A stretch of 64,000 nucleotides of DNA from Sinomonas terrae. Its GTDB lineage: Bacteria > Actinomycetota > Actinomycetes > Actinomycetales > Micrococcaceae. Made by a program: the position numbers and the translations under genes. Below the pieces are notes generated by a model. That model was not told the DNA's origin. It worked only from the letters and a program-made list of their open reading frames with translations, and ran no database searches. Of the stretch, positions 43,057 through 51,433 are shown one piece after another. The first letter of the stretch is position 1. Each line of letters opens with the position of its first letter. The stretch covers positions 1,240,001 to 1,304,000 of the forward strand of contig NZ_JAKZBV010000001.1 in assembly GCF_022539255.1 (NCBI RefSeq), in the 5' to 3' direction.

Positions 43057-44166
43057 CTATTTGATGCCGTACTTCGCGCATGCTGCCGCGTACGTGCTCG
43101 TGCAGATCTGCGCTGCCGAATTGGAGCCATAGAAGTTGTCCTTGACGACAGTCGACTCGATGTTCGTCGCGGTCACTGCGACAGGGGTCAGCAGGAACGA
43201 CTGGATCGCACTGCCGCCCGTCGTGTTGACGGTGGTATCGCCGTTGGGCTTCTTGCCGTTGACGAGGTCGATCGCCAGCTGGGCGGCCCGCTCGGCTTCC
43301 GGCTTGATGGCCTTGTAGACCGTCATGTACTGATCGCCTGAGAGGATGCGCTGGATGCCGGCGAGCTCAGCGTCCTGACCGGTCACGGGCGGCATCGGGG
43401 ACACGTTGGCCGCCTTGAGGGCTGCGACCGCGCCGCCGCCGGTGCCGTCGTTTGCCGCGTAGACGCCCTTGATCTTGCTCCCGAACTGCGTGATCTGGCC
43501 AGCCACCCAGTTCTGGGCCTGGGCAGGATCCCAGCCAGGGGTGTCGTACTCGGCGAGGACTTTGTAGCCGCTCGAGTCGATGGCGGAGTGAGCGCCCTTC
43601 TTGAACATCGCAGCGTTCGGGTCGGTCGGCGAGCCGTCGACCATGAGGATTCCGCTCCCTGCGGGGACGTTGTCCTGCTTGAGCTTGTCGACGAGGGCCT
43701 TGCCCTGGAGTTCGCCGACCTTCTCATTGTCGAACGAGACGTAGTAGTTCACGTCGGGGCTGTTGGTCAGGCGGTCGTAGGAGACCACCGGGACGTTCTT
43801 GGCTTTGGCCTCATTCACGATCGAGGCCGCTGCCTGGCCATCGAACGGATCAAGGACGAGCACCTTGGCGCCCTGAGTCAGGAGTGACTCAGCCTGCTGC
43901 TGCTGGGTGCTCGCGCTGCCGTTGGCGTTCGCATAGAGGACCTGGCAGCCGGCGCACAGGGACTTGATCTGCGCCTCGAAGAAGGGCTTGTCAGCAGCCT
44001 CGTAGCGAGCTGTCACCGAGTCCGGCAGAAGCAGGCCGATCTTCGCGGTGCCAGCATTCGCGGTCGAGGATCCGCTGCTGGCTCCATTCGAACATCCAGC
44101 CATGGAAACGGCCGTGAGCAGGACCGCGGCCGAGGCGACGACCGCTCGCATGGTGGCGATCTTCAT
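43057..44166 (-). CDS. xylF: Xylose-type sugar-binding lipoprotein (XylF-like)
   Basis: A 369-aa periplasmic-binding-protein-like lipoprotein. The signal ends at VSMAGC (cysteine near residue 25). KIGLLLPDSVTARYEAADKP, ESLLTQGAKVLVLDPFDGQA, VVSYDRLTN and VYAANDGTGGGAVAAL fit the D-xylose-binding family. Start 44166 has GGGAGG 7 nt upstream; the frame opens further up at 44241 without support. First gene of the operon, behind the promoter at 44213-44254 and 108 bp downstream of its ROK regulator. Confidence 0.9.
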   Translation of the reverse strand: MKIATMRAVVASAAVLLTAVSMAGCSNGASSGSSTANAGTAKIGLLLPDSVTARYEAADKPFFEAQIKSLCAGCQVLYANANGSASTQQQQAESLLTQGAKVLVLDPFDGQAAASIVNEAKAKNVPVVSYDRLTNSPDVNYYVSFDNEKVGELQGKALVDKLKQDNVPAGSGILMVDGSPTDPNAAMFKKGAHSAIDSSGYKVLAEYDTPGWDPAQAQNWVAGQITQFGSKIKGVYAANDGTGGGAVAALKAANVSPMPPVTGQDAELAGIQRILSGDQYMTVYKAIKPEAERAAQLAIDLVNGKKPNGDTTVNTTGGSAIQSFLLTPVAVTATNIESTVVKDNFYGSNSAAQICTSTYAAACAKYGIK

Positions 44167-44186
44167 TGAAAAAACCTCCCATTCGC

Positions 44187-44254
44187 AGCCGCCTTCCTTG
44201 GCGGCTCCGTTGAGTTTCGCAGGAGGGCACCTTGGCGTCAAGAGTTGAATTCAA
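44187..44254 (-). promoter_or_regulatory. Promoter of the xylFGH-like operon with operator and 5' hairpin
   Basis: Minus strand: TTGACG (44241-44236), 17-nt spacer, GAAACT (44218-44213), predicted start near 44206. The perfect palindrome TTGAATTCAA (44245-44254) abuts the -35 and is a candidate ROK operator. AGCCGCC-TTCCTT-GGCGGCT (44187-44206) would form a hairpin at the very 5' end of the mRNA. Confidence 0.6.
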
Positions 44255-44274
44255 TGACCCGGCTTGAGTTGCCG

Positions 44275-45474
44275 TCAGGCCTTCTCGACGGGTTCCGGGG
44301 CGGCAAGGTCTGTATCGATGGCGATGCAGTCGATCGCATAGGCGATCGCTCCCAATGTTGCGCCCCGGAGTCCGAGCTGCGCCTGGACGATGTCCGGCAT
44401 GAGGTCCTCGTCCACGATGAGCGAGCGCTCGACTGCGTGCCGCAGGGGTCCGAGCAGAAGTTCGCCTGCCCGGGCGAGCTCGCCTCCGACGACGATCCTC
44501 TCGGGGTCGAGAAGGTTGCACAGGTTTGCTGCGGCGAGACCGATATGCCTGCCCGCTTCAGCTATGGCGCGGATGCATCGCGCGTCCCCCGTCATGGCCT
44601 GGACCACCACATCGCCAAGATTCAGGCTCCCCAAATGGTCCCTGAGCCCTTCGATGATCGCCGGGCCTGAGGCAACCGTCTCAAGGCATCCCCGGTTGCC
44701 GCAGCGGCAGATAGCGCCGTTTTGGCGAACGGTGAAGTGGCCGAACTCTCCGGCGACTCCGTGGGACCCGCGGAACACCTGCCCGTTCAGGAGGAGCCCT
44801 GCCCCGATCCCGTCCCCAATCTCTAGGGTCACAGCGTTCCGCTTGCCGCGCGCAGCACCGTGACGGGCTTCAGCCAGCGCGGCGAGGTTCGCGGCATTGT
44901 CGACGTAGACAGGGCGGCGGAGCCGCCTCGCGAGCGAGTCTGCGACCTCGACGCCGTCCCATCCGCGCATGATTCCACGCCGCGCAATGGTGCCGCTCCC
45001 GCGATCGTAGGGCGCTGGGAGTGCAAGCCCGACGGCGAGCACTTCGTCACGCGAGGCCTCCACCGATTCGAGCATGTCGGTCAGGAGCAGCGAGACACGG
45101 TCGAGCTCATTGTCGGCCCGGTGATCTCTTGCGAGGGGCATGTGGTTCTCAGTCACGACCGTGTTCGCGACATCGGCGAGGGCGATCCGCATGTGGCGCG
45201 CCGAAAAGTGCACTCCGACGACGAGTCCGAGACTGTGCGCGAGGGTCACGCGTTGGGCGCGCCGCCCACTGCGGATGCTCTGCGTCGTGTGCAGCACTCC
45301 GGACGAGGAGAGTTCCTTGACGATGTTCGAGACCGTCGCAGGGGACAGGCCCGTCGCACCGGCCAGCTCGACTTGGGTCAGGCCCCCGTACTTCTTGATG
45401 ACATCGATGATTCGCGCTCGGTTGGCTTCACGAAGTGAAGTCTGAGAGCCCGGGGTCCGGCGCTGGATTGCCAC
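44275..45474 (-). CDS. ROK-family transcriptional regulator (XylR-like)
   Basis: A 399-aa repressor/kinase-fold protein. The N-terminal MarR-like winged helix (LTQVELAGATGLSPATVSNI) is followed by the ROK ATP-binding-like core with GDGIGAGLLLNGQVFRG and the zinc motif CRCGNRGCLET. It sits directly upstream of the xylose-type importer and probably controls it in response to xylose. GTG 45474 is chosen: the frame continues to 45537, but through the terminator hairpin. No Shine-Dalgarno precedes it; TATTCT lies 7 nt upstream. Confidence 0.88.
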   Translation of the reverse strand: MAIQRRTPGSQTSLREANRARIIDVIKKYGGLTQVELAGATGLSPATVSNIVKELSSSGVLHTTQSIRSGRRAQRVTLAHSLGLVVGVHFSARHMRIALADVANTVVTENHMPLARDHRADNELDRVSLLLTDMLESVEASRDEVLAVGLALPAPYDRGSGTIARRGIMRGWDGVEVADSLARRLRRPVYVDNAANLAALAEARHGAARGKRNAVTLEIGDGIGAGLLLNGQVFRGSHGVAGEFGHFTVRQNGAICRCGNRGCLETVASGPAIIEGLRDHLGSLNLGDVVVQAMTGDARCIRAIAEAGRHIGLAAANLCNLLDPERIVVGGELARAGELLLGPLRHAVERSLIVDEDLMPDIVQAQLGLRGATLGAIAYAIDCIAIDTDLAAPEPVEKA

Positions 45475-45481
45475 GAGGAGC

Positions 45482-45487
45482 AGAATA
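45482..45487 (-). promoter_or_regulatory. Candidate -10 of a leaderless ROK-regulator transcript
   Basis: TATTCT on the minus strand ends 7 nt before the GTG at 45474. It lies between that codon and the terminator of the preceding gene. Confidence 0.5.
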
Positions 45488-45495
45488 CATGGCTG

Positions 45496-45535
45496 GGGCA
45501 CGGTCCGTACGGCCGGAGCCCTACGGACCGTGCCC
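45496..45535 (-). terminator. Terminator after the aminopeptidase P gene
   Basis: Perfect 14-bp inverted repeat GGGCACGGTCCGTA/TACGGACCGTGCCC (45496-45509/45522-45535) with a 12-nt loop, between the aminopeptidase gene and the ROK gene. Confidence 0.8.
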
Positions 45536-45627
45536 ACCCCGCATATCGAGCCAGTCCTGGGCCTGGATCGCCCCCTGCCAGCCAGTCATGCCAGACCGGG
45601 CCGCCACGCGGGCCTGCCACTATCGGG

Positions 45628-47226
45628 TCAGCGAAGCTGTGCCATCCAGGCCTCGACCTCGTCCGCCTCACGGGGGAGCGCCGACGTGAGGCTCACGGGA
45701 CCCTCCGCCGTCATAAGGATGTCGTCCTCGATCCGCACGCCGATCCCGCGGTACTCCTCGGGCACGGCGAGGTCTTCCTCCTTGAAGTACAGGCCCGGTT
45801 CGATCGTGAAGACCATGCCCGGGGCGAGTTCACCGTCAAGATAGAGTTCGGCACGAGCCTGTGCGCAGTCGTGGACGTCGAGGCCGAGATGGTGGCTCGT
45901 GCCGTGTGGCATCCAGCGGCGGTGCTGCTGGCCTTCCGGCGAGAGAGCCTCCGCGGCGGAGACCGGCAGAAGACCCCATTCTTCGAGACGGGCTGCGAGG
46001 ACCCTCATTGCCGCTGCGTGGACCTCTCGGAAGCGGATCCCCGGGCGGGCAGCAGCGAACGCGGCATCGGCGGCGTCGAGCACGGCCTGGTAGACGCGGC
46101 GCTGGACTTCGCTGAACTTGCCGTTGACCGGAACCGTGCGCGTGATGTCCGCCGTGTACAGGGACTCGGCTTCGACGCCTGCGTCCACGAGCAGCAGGTC
46201 ACCCTCCCGCACCGGTCCGTTGTTGGTGATCCAGTGAAGGATCGTCGCGTGATTGCCCGCCGCGGCGATGGTGTCGTAGCCGAGGTCATTGCCCTCTTCG
46301 CGGGCCTTGGCGAAGAACGCGGTCTCGACGACCCGCTCGCCGCGGTGGTGGGCCACGGCCCTCGGGAGGGCGCGGATGATCTCCTCAAACCCGGCGGCTG
46401 TGGCGGCCGCCGCTTCCTTGAGCTGCTCGACCTCCCACTCGTCCTTAGCGAGCCGCAGCTCGGAGAGGGCCTCCTTCAGCTGATCGTCAAGGGCGTCGAA
46501 CTCGCTCAGATCGAGGGCATCAGGGTCTTGGGCTGTGTTGTAGCGGGCGGTGTCGATGAGCGCGTCGAGGTCTTCGTCGACCTTGCGGACGAGGCGGATT
46601 GACAGGCCGCCGATTTCCGGCGCGCCGACGCCCTTCGTGAGAGCTACCTCGAGCTCGTCGAGGTGAGCGGTCGCGAGGCCGAGTCGTGCTTTGAGCTCCG
46701 CGAGGGTGGGCCGGGGGCCCACCCAGAACTCGCCCGTGTGCGCGTTCGCATAGAACTGCTCGGTGTCGCGGCCGGCGAGCGGACGGAAGTAGAGCGTCGC
46801 GACATGGTGACCGCCGTCGTCGCCCGCTCCCTCTTCGACTGGCTCGAGGACGAGCACGCCATCGGGCTCGTGGTCGGCGCCGAGCCCCGTGAGGTGGGCG
46901 AACGCGGAATGGGGACGGAACCTGTAATCGGTGTCATTGGAGCGCACCTTGGGCGGCCCGGCGGGGATCACGAGGCGCTCGCCCGGAAAGCGTTCGGAGA
47001 TCGCACGACGACGGCGTGCGGCGAACGTCGCGACCTCGGCGGGGGGCGGGAGCTGTTGGTCGGAAGGGGCCCATTGAGAGGCCATGAAACTCTTGAAGGC
47101 GTCCGAGGACGGCCGCTGCGATCGATTGTTCACGCGCTCCTCAAGGGGTTGTGGGGAGGGCTGCTCGGGGATGTCGCCAGATTCGGGGCTGTAGCCGCCG
47201 CCGGACGCAGTTTCTGAAGCAATCAC
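45628..47226 (-). CDS. pepP: Xaa-Pro aminopeptidase (aminopeptidase P family)
   Basis: A 532-aa M24B metallopeptidase releasing N-terminal residues before proline. The creatinase-like N-domain is followed by the pita-bread catalytic domain with metal ligands in LLVDAGVEAESLYTADITRT (two aspartates), the histidines of HGTSHHLGLDVHDC, FTIEPGLYF and the glutamate of GIGVRIEDDILMT. About 45 residues of Ser/Pro-rich sequence precede the usual N-terminus; translation from GTG 47226 includes them, and an internal ATG (MASQWAPSD) is an alternative start. Confidence 0.9.
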   Translation of the reverse strand: MIASETASGGGYSPESGDIPEQPSPQPLEERVNNRSQRPSSDAFKSFMASQWAPSDQQLPPPAEVATFAARRRRAISERFPGERLVIPAGPPKVRSNDTDYRFRPHSAFAHLTGLGADHEPDGVLVLEPVEEGAGDDGGHHVATLYFRPLAGRDTEQFYANAHTGEFWVGPRPTLAELKARLGLATAHLDELEVALTKGVGAPEIGGLSIRLVRKVDEDLDALIDTARYNTAQDPDALDLSEFDALDDQLKEALSELRLAKDEWEVEQLKEAAAATAAGFEEIIRALPRAVAHHRGERVVETAFFAKAREEGNDLGYDTIAAAGNHATILHWITNNGPVREGDLLLVDAGVEAESLYTADITRTVPVNGKFSEVQRRVYQAVLDAADAAFAAARPGIRFREVHAAAMRVLAARLEEWGLLPVSAAEALSPEGQQHRRWMPHGTSHHLGLDVHDCAQARAELYLDGELAPGMVFTIEPGLYFKEEDLAVPEEYRGIGVRIEDDILMTAEGPVSLTSALPREADEVEAWMAQLR

Positions 47227-47297
47227 TATGCCATTCTTCCATCGGCGCTTGGCAAGTCCAGCACCTTGGAAAGGCGAATCTCCGCCGCACGGAAGGC

Positions 47298-47303
47298 TAT
47301 CGT
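47298..47303 (+). promoter_or_regulatory. Candidate -10 of a leaderless PHP-gene transcript
   Basis: TATCGT ends 6 nt before the GTG at 47310. Confidence 0.4.
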
Positions 47304-47309
47304 GGTCGC

Positions 47310-48158
47310 GTGAGGATCGATCTGCACGCTCATTCGAGCGTCTCCGACGGGACAGACACCCCCACCGGACTTGTTGCGGCCGCTCGCGCGGCCGGATTAG
47401 ACGCCGTCGCCATCACGGACCATGATTCCACGGGCGGTTGGGCCGAGGCCACGGACGCTGCGCGGGCCCTCGGAATCACGCTCGTGCCAGGCATGGAAGT
47501 CTCGTGCCGGACCCCCGAAGGGATCAGCGTCCACGTTCTCAGCTACCTTCAAGATCCCCACCACGAGGGGCTGCTCGACGAGATCACCAAGGCCAAGGAC
47601 GCGAGGCTGAGCCGCGCGGAGCATATGGTGTCGCTGCTCGCCGAGGACTACCCGCTCTCGTGGGACGACGTCACGCACCACGTCGCGCCGGGTGCAACGG
47701 TCGGCCGCCCGCACATCGCGGACGCGCTGGTTGCTGCGGGGATCGTGGAGGACCGTTCCGAGGCCTTCGCGACCATCCTCTCGTCGCGATCGAGGTACTT
47801 CGTGCAGCACTACGCCCCTGAGCCGGCCCTCGCCGTCGAACTCGTCCGTGCTGCAGGCGGCGTCCCAGTGTTCGCGCACCCTGTGGCCGAAGCACGGGGC
47901 CGCACTGTCGGCGAGGCGACGTACCACGACATGATCGACGCCGGCCTCGCGGGGCTCGAAGTCTACCATCGCGACAACCCGGAGGCCCGGCGCCCCTTCC
48001 TGCTCGAGCTTGCCGAGCGGAACGGGCTGTTCGTGACCGGATCCTCGGACTACCACGGGCTGGGCAAGGTCAACCAGCTGGGCGAGAACACGACGTCGGT
48101 GGAGGTGCTCGGGGAGATCGAGCGGCAGGCGCGGGGCGCCGTCGTCGTGCGGGTATGA
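47310..48158 (+). CDS. PHP-domain phosphoesterase, probable 3',5'-nucleoside bisphosphate phosphatase (RNase AM-like)
   Basis: A 282-aa PHP-family protein. The N-terminal IDLHAHSSVSDGTDTP supplies the metal-binding HxH, AVAITDHDSTGGWAEA the next HD, and GSSDYHGLGK the C-terminal DxH. The length and the inserted central helical region match YciV/TrpH-type enzymes acting on 3',5'-bisphosphonucleosides and RNA 5' ends; this activity is family knowledge. GTG start 47310, divergent from pepP. The last 32 nt of the coding region are repeated exactly just past the stop. Confidence 0.85.
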   Translation: MRIDLHAHSSVSDGTDTPTGLVAAARAAGLDAVAITDHDSTGGWAEATDAARALGITLVPGMEVSCRTPEGISVHVLSYLQDPHHEGLLDEITKAKDARLSRAEHMVSLLAEDYPLSWDDVTHHVAPGATVGRPHIADALVAAGIVEDRSEAFATILSSRSRYFVQHYAPEPALAVELVRAAGGVPVFAHPVAEARGRTVGEATYHDMIDAGLAGLEVYHRDNPEARRPFLLELAERNGLFVTGSSDYHGLGKVNQLGENTTSVEVLGEIERQARGAVVVRV

Positions 48159-48194
48159 CCGTGCGGCAGGCGCGGGGCGCCGTCGTCGTGCGGG
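48122..48194. repeat. Two exact 32-bp direct repeats, 41 bp apart
   Basis: Positions 48122-48153 (end of the PHP gene) and 48163-48194 (after its stop) are identical: a partial tandem duplication of the gene's 3' end. Confidence 0.9.
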
Positions 48195-48210
48195 GTGATG
48201 CCCCGGATCC

Positions 48211-49098
48211 TCAGGCCGGACGCGCCTCCGCCCGCACAATCTCGGCTGACGGGAGCCTCGCGGCCATGATGTCGACGGCCTGAGGGTTGGAGTCGACGCA
48301 GACGAAGCGCCGGCCGAGAGCGCGGGCAGCCGCTCCGAGCGTGCCAGAGCCCGCGAAGAAGTCGAGGATCCAGTCCCCGGGGCGGGAGCTCGCGGCGACC
48401 ATGCGCCGCACAAGGCCGAGCGGCTTCTGGGTCGGATAGCCGGTCTTCTCACGCCCGGTGGGGGAGACGATCGTGTGCCACCAGACGTCGGTCGGCAGCT
48501 TGCCGAGTTCGCGCTTCTCCGGGGTCACGAGGCCGGGCGCCATGTATGGCTCGCGGTCCACTTCCGCGTTGTCGAAGTGGTACTTCGCGGGATCCTTGAC
48601 GTACACGAGGATCGTGTCGTGCTTCGTCGGCCAACGCCGCCGGGCGCGAGCGCCGAAGTCGTAGGCCCACACGATCTCGTTCAGGAAGCACTCGCGGCCG
48701 AAGACCAGATCGAGCATGACCTTCGCGTAGTGGACCTCGCGGTAGTCCAAGTGCAGGTAGAGCGTGCCTTCGGGGGAGAGGAGCCGCCAGGCCTCGAGAA
48801 GCCGCGGTTCGAGGAACGTCCAATAGTCCCCGAACGCATCGTCGTACCGGTGGAGGGCGCCCTTGATCGTCTCGTAGCGCTGGCCCCCGAAGCCAACTCG
48901 GTCCCCCTCCGAGCTGCGGACCGTAGTGAGCGACTGTCGGCGCTGGGCCCGGCCGGTGTTGAACGGCGGGTCTATGTAGACCATCGTGAACGCGCCGTCG
49001 GGCAGCAACGGGAGATACTCCGCGTTGTCTGCCTCGACGACGAGGTCAGGCCCGTCCGGGCGCCAGCTGCCGCCCGGACGCACGGGACGCACCGACAC
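48211..49098 (-). CDS. Orphan DNA methyltransferase (N6-adenine/N4-cytosine, beta-type motif order)
   Basis: A 295-aa SAM-dependent methyltransferase. Catalytic motif IV DPPFNTG (residues 43-49) precedes motif I DFFAGSGT (about 246-253), the beta-class order of CcrM-like and many Mod enzymes. VDSNPQAVDI supplies the acidic motif II. The family cannot distinguish adenine-N6 from cytosine-N4 here. GTG start 49098 has GGGA 5 nt upstream. It begins 7 nt after the helicase stop, so they are probably cotranscribed. No restriction endonuclease adjoins it. Confidence 0.85.
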   Translation of the reverse strand: MSVRPVRPGGSWRPDGPDLVVEADNAEYLPLLPDGAFTMVYIDPPFNTGRAQRRQSLTTVRSSEGDRVGFGGQRYETIKGALHRYDDAFGDYWTFLEPRLLEAWRLLSPEGTLYLHLDYREVHYAKVMLDLVFGRECFLNEIVWAYDFGARARRRWPTKHDTILVYVKDPAKYHFDNAEVDREPYMAPGLVTPEKRELGKLPTDVWWHTIVSPTGREKTGYPTQKPLGLVRRMVAASSRPGDWILDFFAGSGTLGAAARALGRRFVCVDSNPQAVDIMAARLPSAEIVRAEARPA

Positions 49099-49105
49099 GC
49101 TGTCC

Positions 49106-50917
49106 CTACTCGGCCTGGGAGCGGCTGACGACCTCGCCTTCGACGCGGCGAGTCCGCGAACGACGACGGCGGGCGGCCCGCATGCCGCGATCGACGCCTT
49201 CCTCGGTGTCCCCTTGGAGGAACACCGCGGCGGCGGCTGCGGCTGGACCCTGCTCCGTCTCGCCGGCCTTCGCTCCGCGGCCCCTGGCCGTGGTCGCGGG
49301 GACGCCCTCGGTGGAGGCGGTCTCGTCGCCGTTCACCGTCCGGCGTCGGCGTGGACGGCCCTCGCCTCGCGATTGGCGGTCAGAGCGGCCGCGGCCGTGC
49401 CCGCGCTTGCCCTCGCCATCGCTGCGTTCGGCCTTCGCCTCGCGATCGCCTTCGTTGCGCGCTGCAGGCTCGCGCCGTTCGCGCTTCTCGCCATACTCGC
49501 GCTCACGGCCCTTGCCGCTGCGGCGGCGTGACTTCTTGGCAGGACCACCGAGGTCCTCGAGCTCCTCGCCTTCGACTCCCTCAAGAACACGCTTGTGCCG
49601 GGGCAGGCGCCCCTTCGTGCCCTCGGGAATGTCGAGGTCCGTGAAGAGGTGGGGAGACGACGAGTACGTCTCGACCGGCTCGGCGACGTCGAGCCCCAGA
49701 GCCTTGTTGATGAGCGACCAGCGAGGGACATCCTCCCAGTCGACGAACGTCACTGCGGTGCCCTTGTGCCCGGCACGGCCGGTGCGGCCGACGCGGTGCA
49801 AGTAGGCCTTCTCGTCCTCAGGGCACTGGAAGTTGATGACGTGGGTGACGTCTTCGACGTCGATGCCGCGAGCGGCTACGTCTGTCGCAACCAGCACGTC
49901 GACCTTGTTGTTGCGGAATGCGCGGAGGGCCTGTTCGCGCGCGCCCTGCCCGAGGTCGCCGTGCAGGGCCGCGGCAGCGAAGCCCCGGTCCACAAGTTCC
50001 TCTGCGAGCTTCGCAGCAGTCCGCTTCGTCTTGGTGAAGATGATGGTCCGGCCACGGCCCTCGGCCTGGAGGATGCGGGCCACGACCTCGTCCTTGTCGA
50101 GTTGGTGGGCGCGGTAGATGACCTGCCGGATGTCCTTCTTCGTGATGGAGTCGTCGTCCGGGTCAGCGGCTCGGATGTGGGTCGGGCGGGACATGTAGCG
50201 ACGGGCCATCGCGACGACGGGGCCGGGCATGGTCGCCGAGAAGAGGAGCGTCTGGCGGACCGCTGGCACGGCGCCGAGCAGCGTCTCCACGTCGGGCAGG
50301 AAGCCGAGGTCCAGCATCTCGTCGGCCTCGTCGAGCACGACGACGCGCACGTTCTTGAGGTTCAGGTGCCGCTGGCGATGCAGATCGATAAGGCGGCCGG
50401 GAGTGCCCACGACGACGTCGACGCCGCGCTGGAGCGACTCGATCTGCGGCTCGTACGCACGCCCGCCGTAGATGACCTCGATGCGGAGGTTCGTGCGCTT
50501 CGCCGCGGTCCTCAGATCCTGCGAGACCTGGACGGCGAGCTCACGGGTCGGGACGACGATGAGCGCCTGCGGTGCACCTGGAACGGGCAGCTTCGCGTAC
50601 TCGGGGCTGTCCGAGGAGACGGTGCGCTGAAGGCTCGGGATGCCGAAGCCGAGCGTCTTGCCGGTACCGGTCTTCGCCTGACCGATGATGTCGTGTCCGC
50701 TGAGGGCAACGCCGAGCGTCATCGACTGAATCGGGAACGGGTGAAGGATCCCGGCATCCGCGAGCGACTGGGCAATCTCGGGCAGGACGCCGTAGTCGCT
50801 GAAGGTCTTCTGAGCCTCCTGCCGGACTGGGGCGTCGTTGGTGATGGTCTCCTCGGTCTCGAGCACCTCGGCGCCCGAGTCGTCCAAGAGGACTTCGTGG
50901 GTGTGGACTTCGTTCAA
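49106..50917 (-). CDS. DEAD-box RNA helicase
   Basis: A 603-aa ATP-dependent RNA helicase. All core motifs are present: Q-motif region HPFPIQ, I AKTGTGKT, Ia PTRELA, Ib TPGR, II DEAD, III SAT, V ARGIDVED, VI HRVGRTGRAGHKG. The C-terminal third (about residues 455-603) is a charged Arg/Lys/Glu-rich tail ending RRRRSRTRRVEGE, probably RNA-binding. The start is uncertain: TTG 50917 with GAGGGA 10-12 nt upstream; the frame extends to 51034. Likely role in ribosome assembly or mRNA decay. Confidence 0.88.
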   Translation of the reverse strand: MNEVHTHEVLLDDSGAEVLETEETITNDAPVRQEAQKTFSDYGVLPEIAQSLADAGILHPFPIQSMTLGVALSGHDIIGQAKTGTGKTLGFGIPSLQRTVSSDSPEYAKLPVPGAPQALIVVPTRELAVQVSQDLRTAAKRTNLRIEVIYGGRAYEPQIESLQRGVDVVVGTPGRLIDLHRQRHLNLKNVRVVVLDEADEMLDLGFLPDVETLLGAVPAVRQTLLFSATMPGPVVAMARRYMSRPTHIRAADPDDDSITKKDIRQVIYRAHQLDKDEVVARILQAEGRGRTIIFTKTKRTAAKLAEELVDRGFAAAALHGDLGQGAREQALRAFRNNKVDVLVATDVAARGIDVEDVTHVINFQCPEDEKAYLHRVGRTGRAGHKGTAVTFVDWEDVPRWSLINKALGLDVAEPVETYSSSPHLFTDLDIPEGTKGRLPRHKRVLEGVEGEELEDLGGPAKKSRRRSGKGREREYGEKRERREPAARNEGDREAKAERSDGEGKRGHGRGRSDRQSRGEGRPRRRRTVNGDETASTEGVPATTARGRGAKAGETEQGPAAAAAAVFLQGDTEEGVDRGMRAARRRRSRTRRVEGEVVSRSQAE

Positions 50918-51433
50918 AGGGTGGTGTCCCTCTCCATCTGGGCCGGGTCGAGCCGCTCGACGGACGAACCGGGGACGAGGGGCAGAGAGCCTCGCCTCGC
51001 CCGGAGGCGTTCGGAGCAGCCGCACAGCAGCCATCCAGTGGAAGCCGATCGCGGGCTATCAGGGCGCCAGCGGCAGTGGCCGGCAAGGTAATAAGCAGAT
51101 CGCGGATGTACGACCGGGCATCCAATAACATTCCAAGGATACCGTGGGGGCTTGCAATTCCGGGAATCGTGGCCTAGGACACGCGTGGGCGGGGCGGTCG
51201 CGGGTGGTTGAGCGGCAGTTGCCCGGCACTGGGCACGGCAGCAGACGCGGCGCGCCAGCTTCTCTCCGGCGTACTTCCTCGATCGGTTTCCGCCGGTTGG
51301 GCGCGGTTCCGCCGGTTCGCCGTGGTTCCGCCGGTGGGCACCCCCTCTGATCCGGCGTACCCCCTTCGTCGATCGGTTTCCGCCGGTTAGGCGCCGTTCC
51401 GCCGGTGCCGCATGGCCGTTTGAGGAAGCATCC
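50918..51433. other. Intergenic region between the DUF559 gene and the helicase
   Basis: 516 bp with no supported gene. The right half (51266-51406) holds the 19-bp repeat array. The left half may contain the helicase promoter (minus strand), but no clear -35/-10 pair was found. Confidence 0.6.
51266..51406. repeat. Left 19-bp repeat array flanking the DUF559 gene
   Basis: TTCCGCCGGT occurs at 51288, 51307 and 51326 (19-bp spacing) and again at 51378 and 51397 (19-bp spacing). The two blocks are themselves copies, each preceded by CCGGCGTAC (51266 and 51352). Confidence 0.85.

Noticed and set aside
49595..51091. 498-codon plus-strand frame opposite the DEAD-box helicase
   Set aside because: All helicase motifs are on the minus strand; this frame shows only composition-driven sequence.
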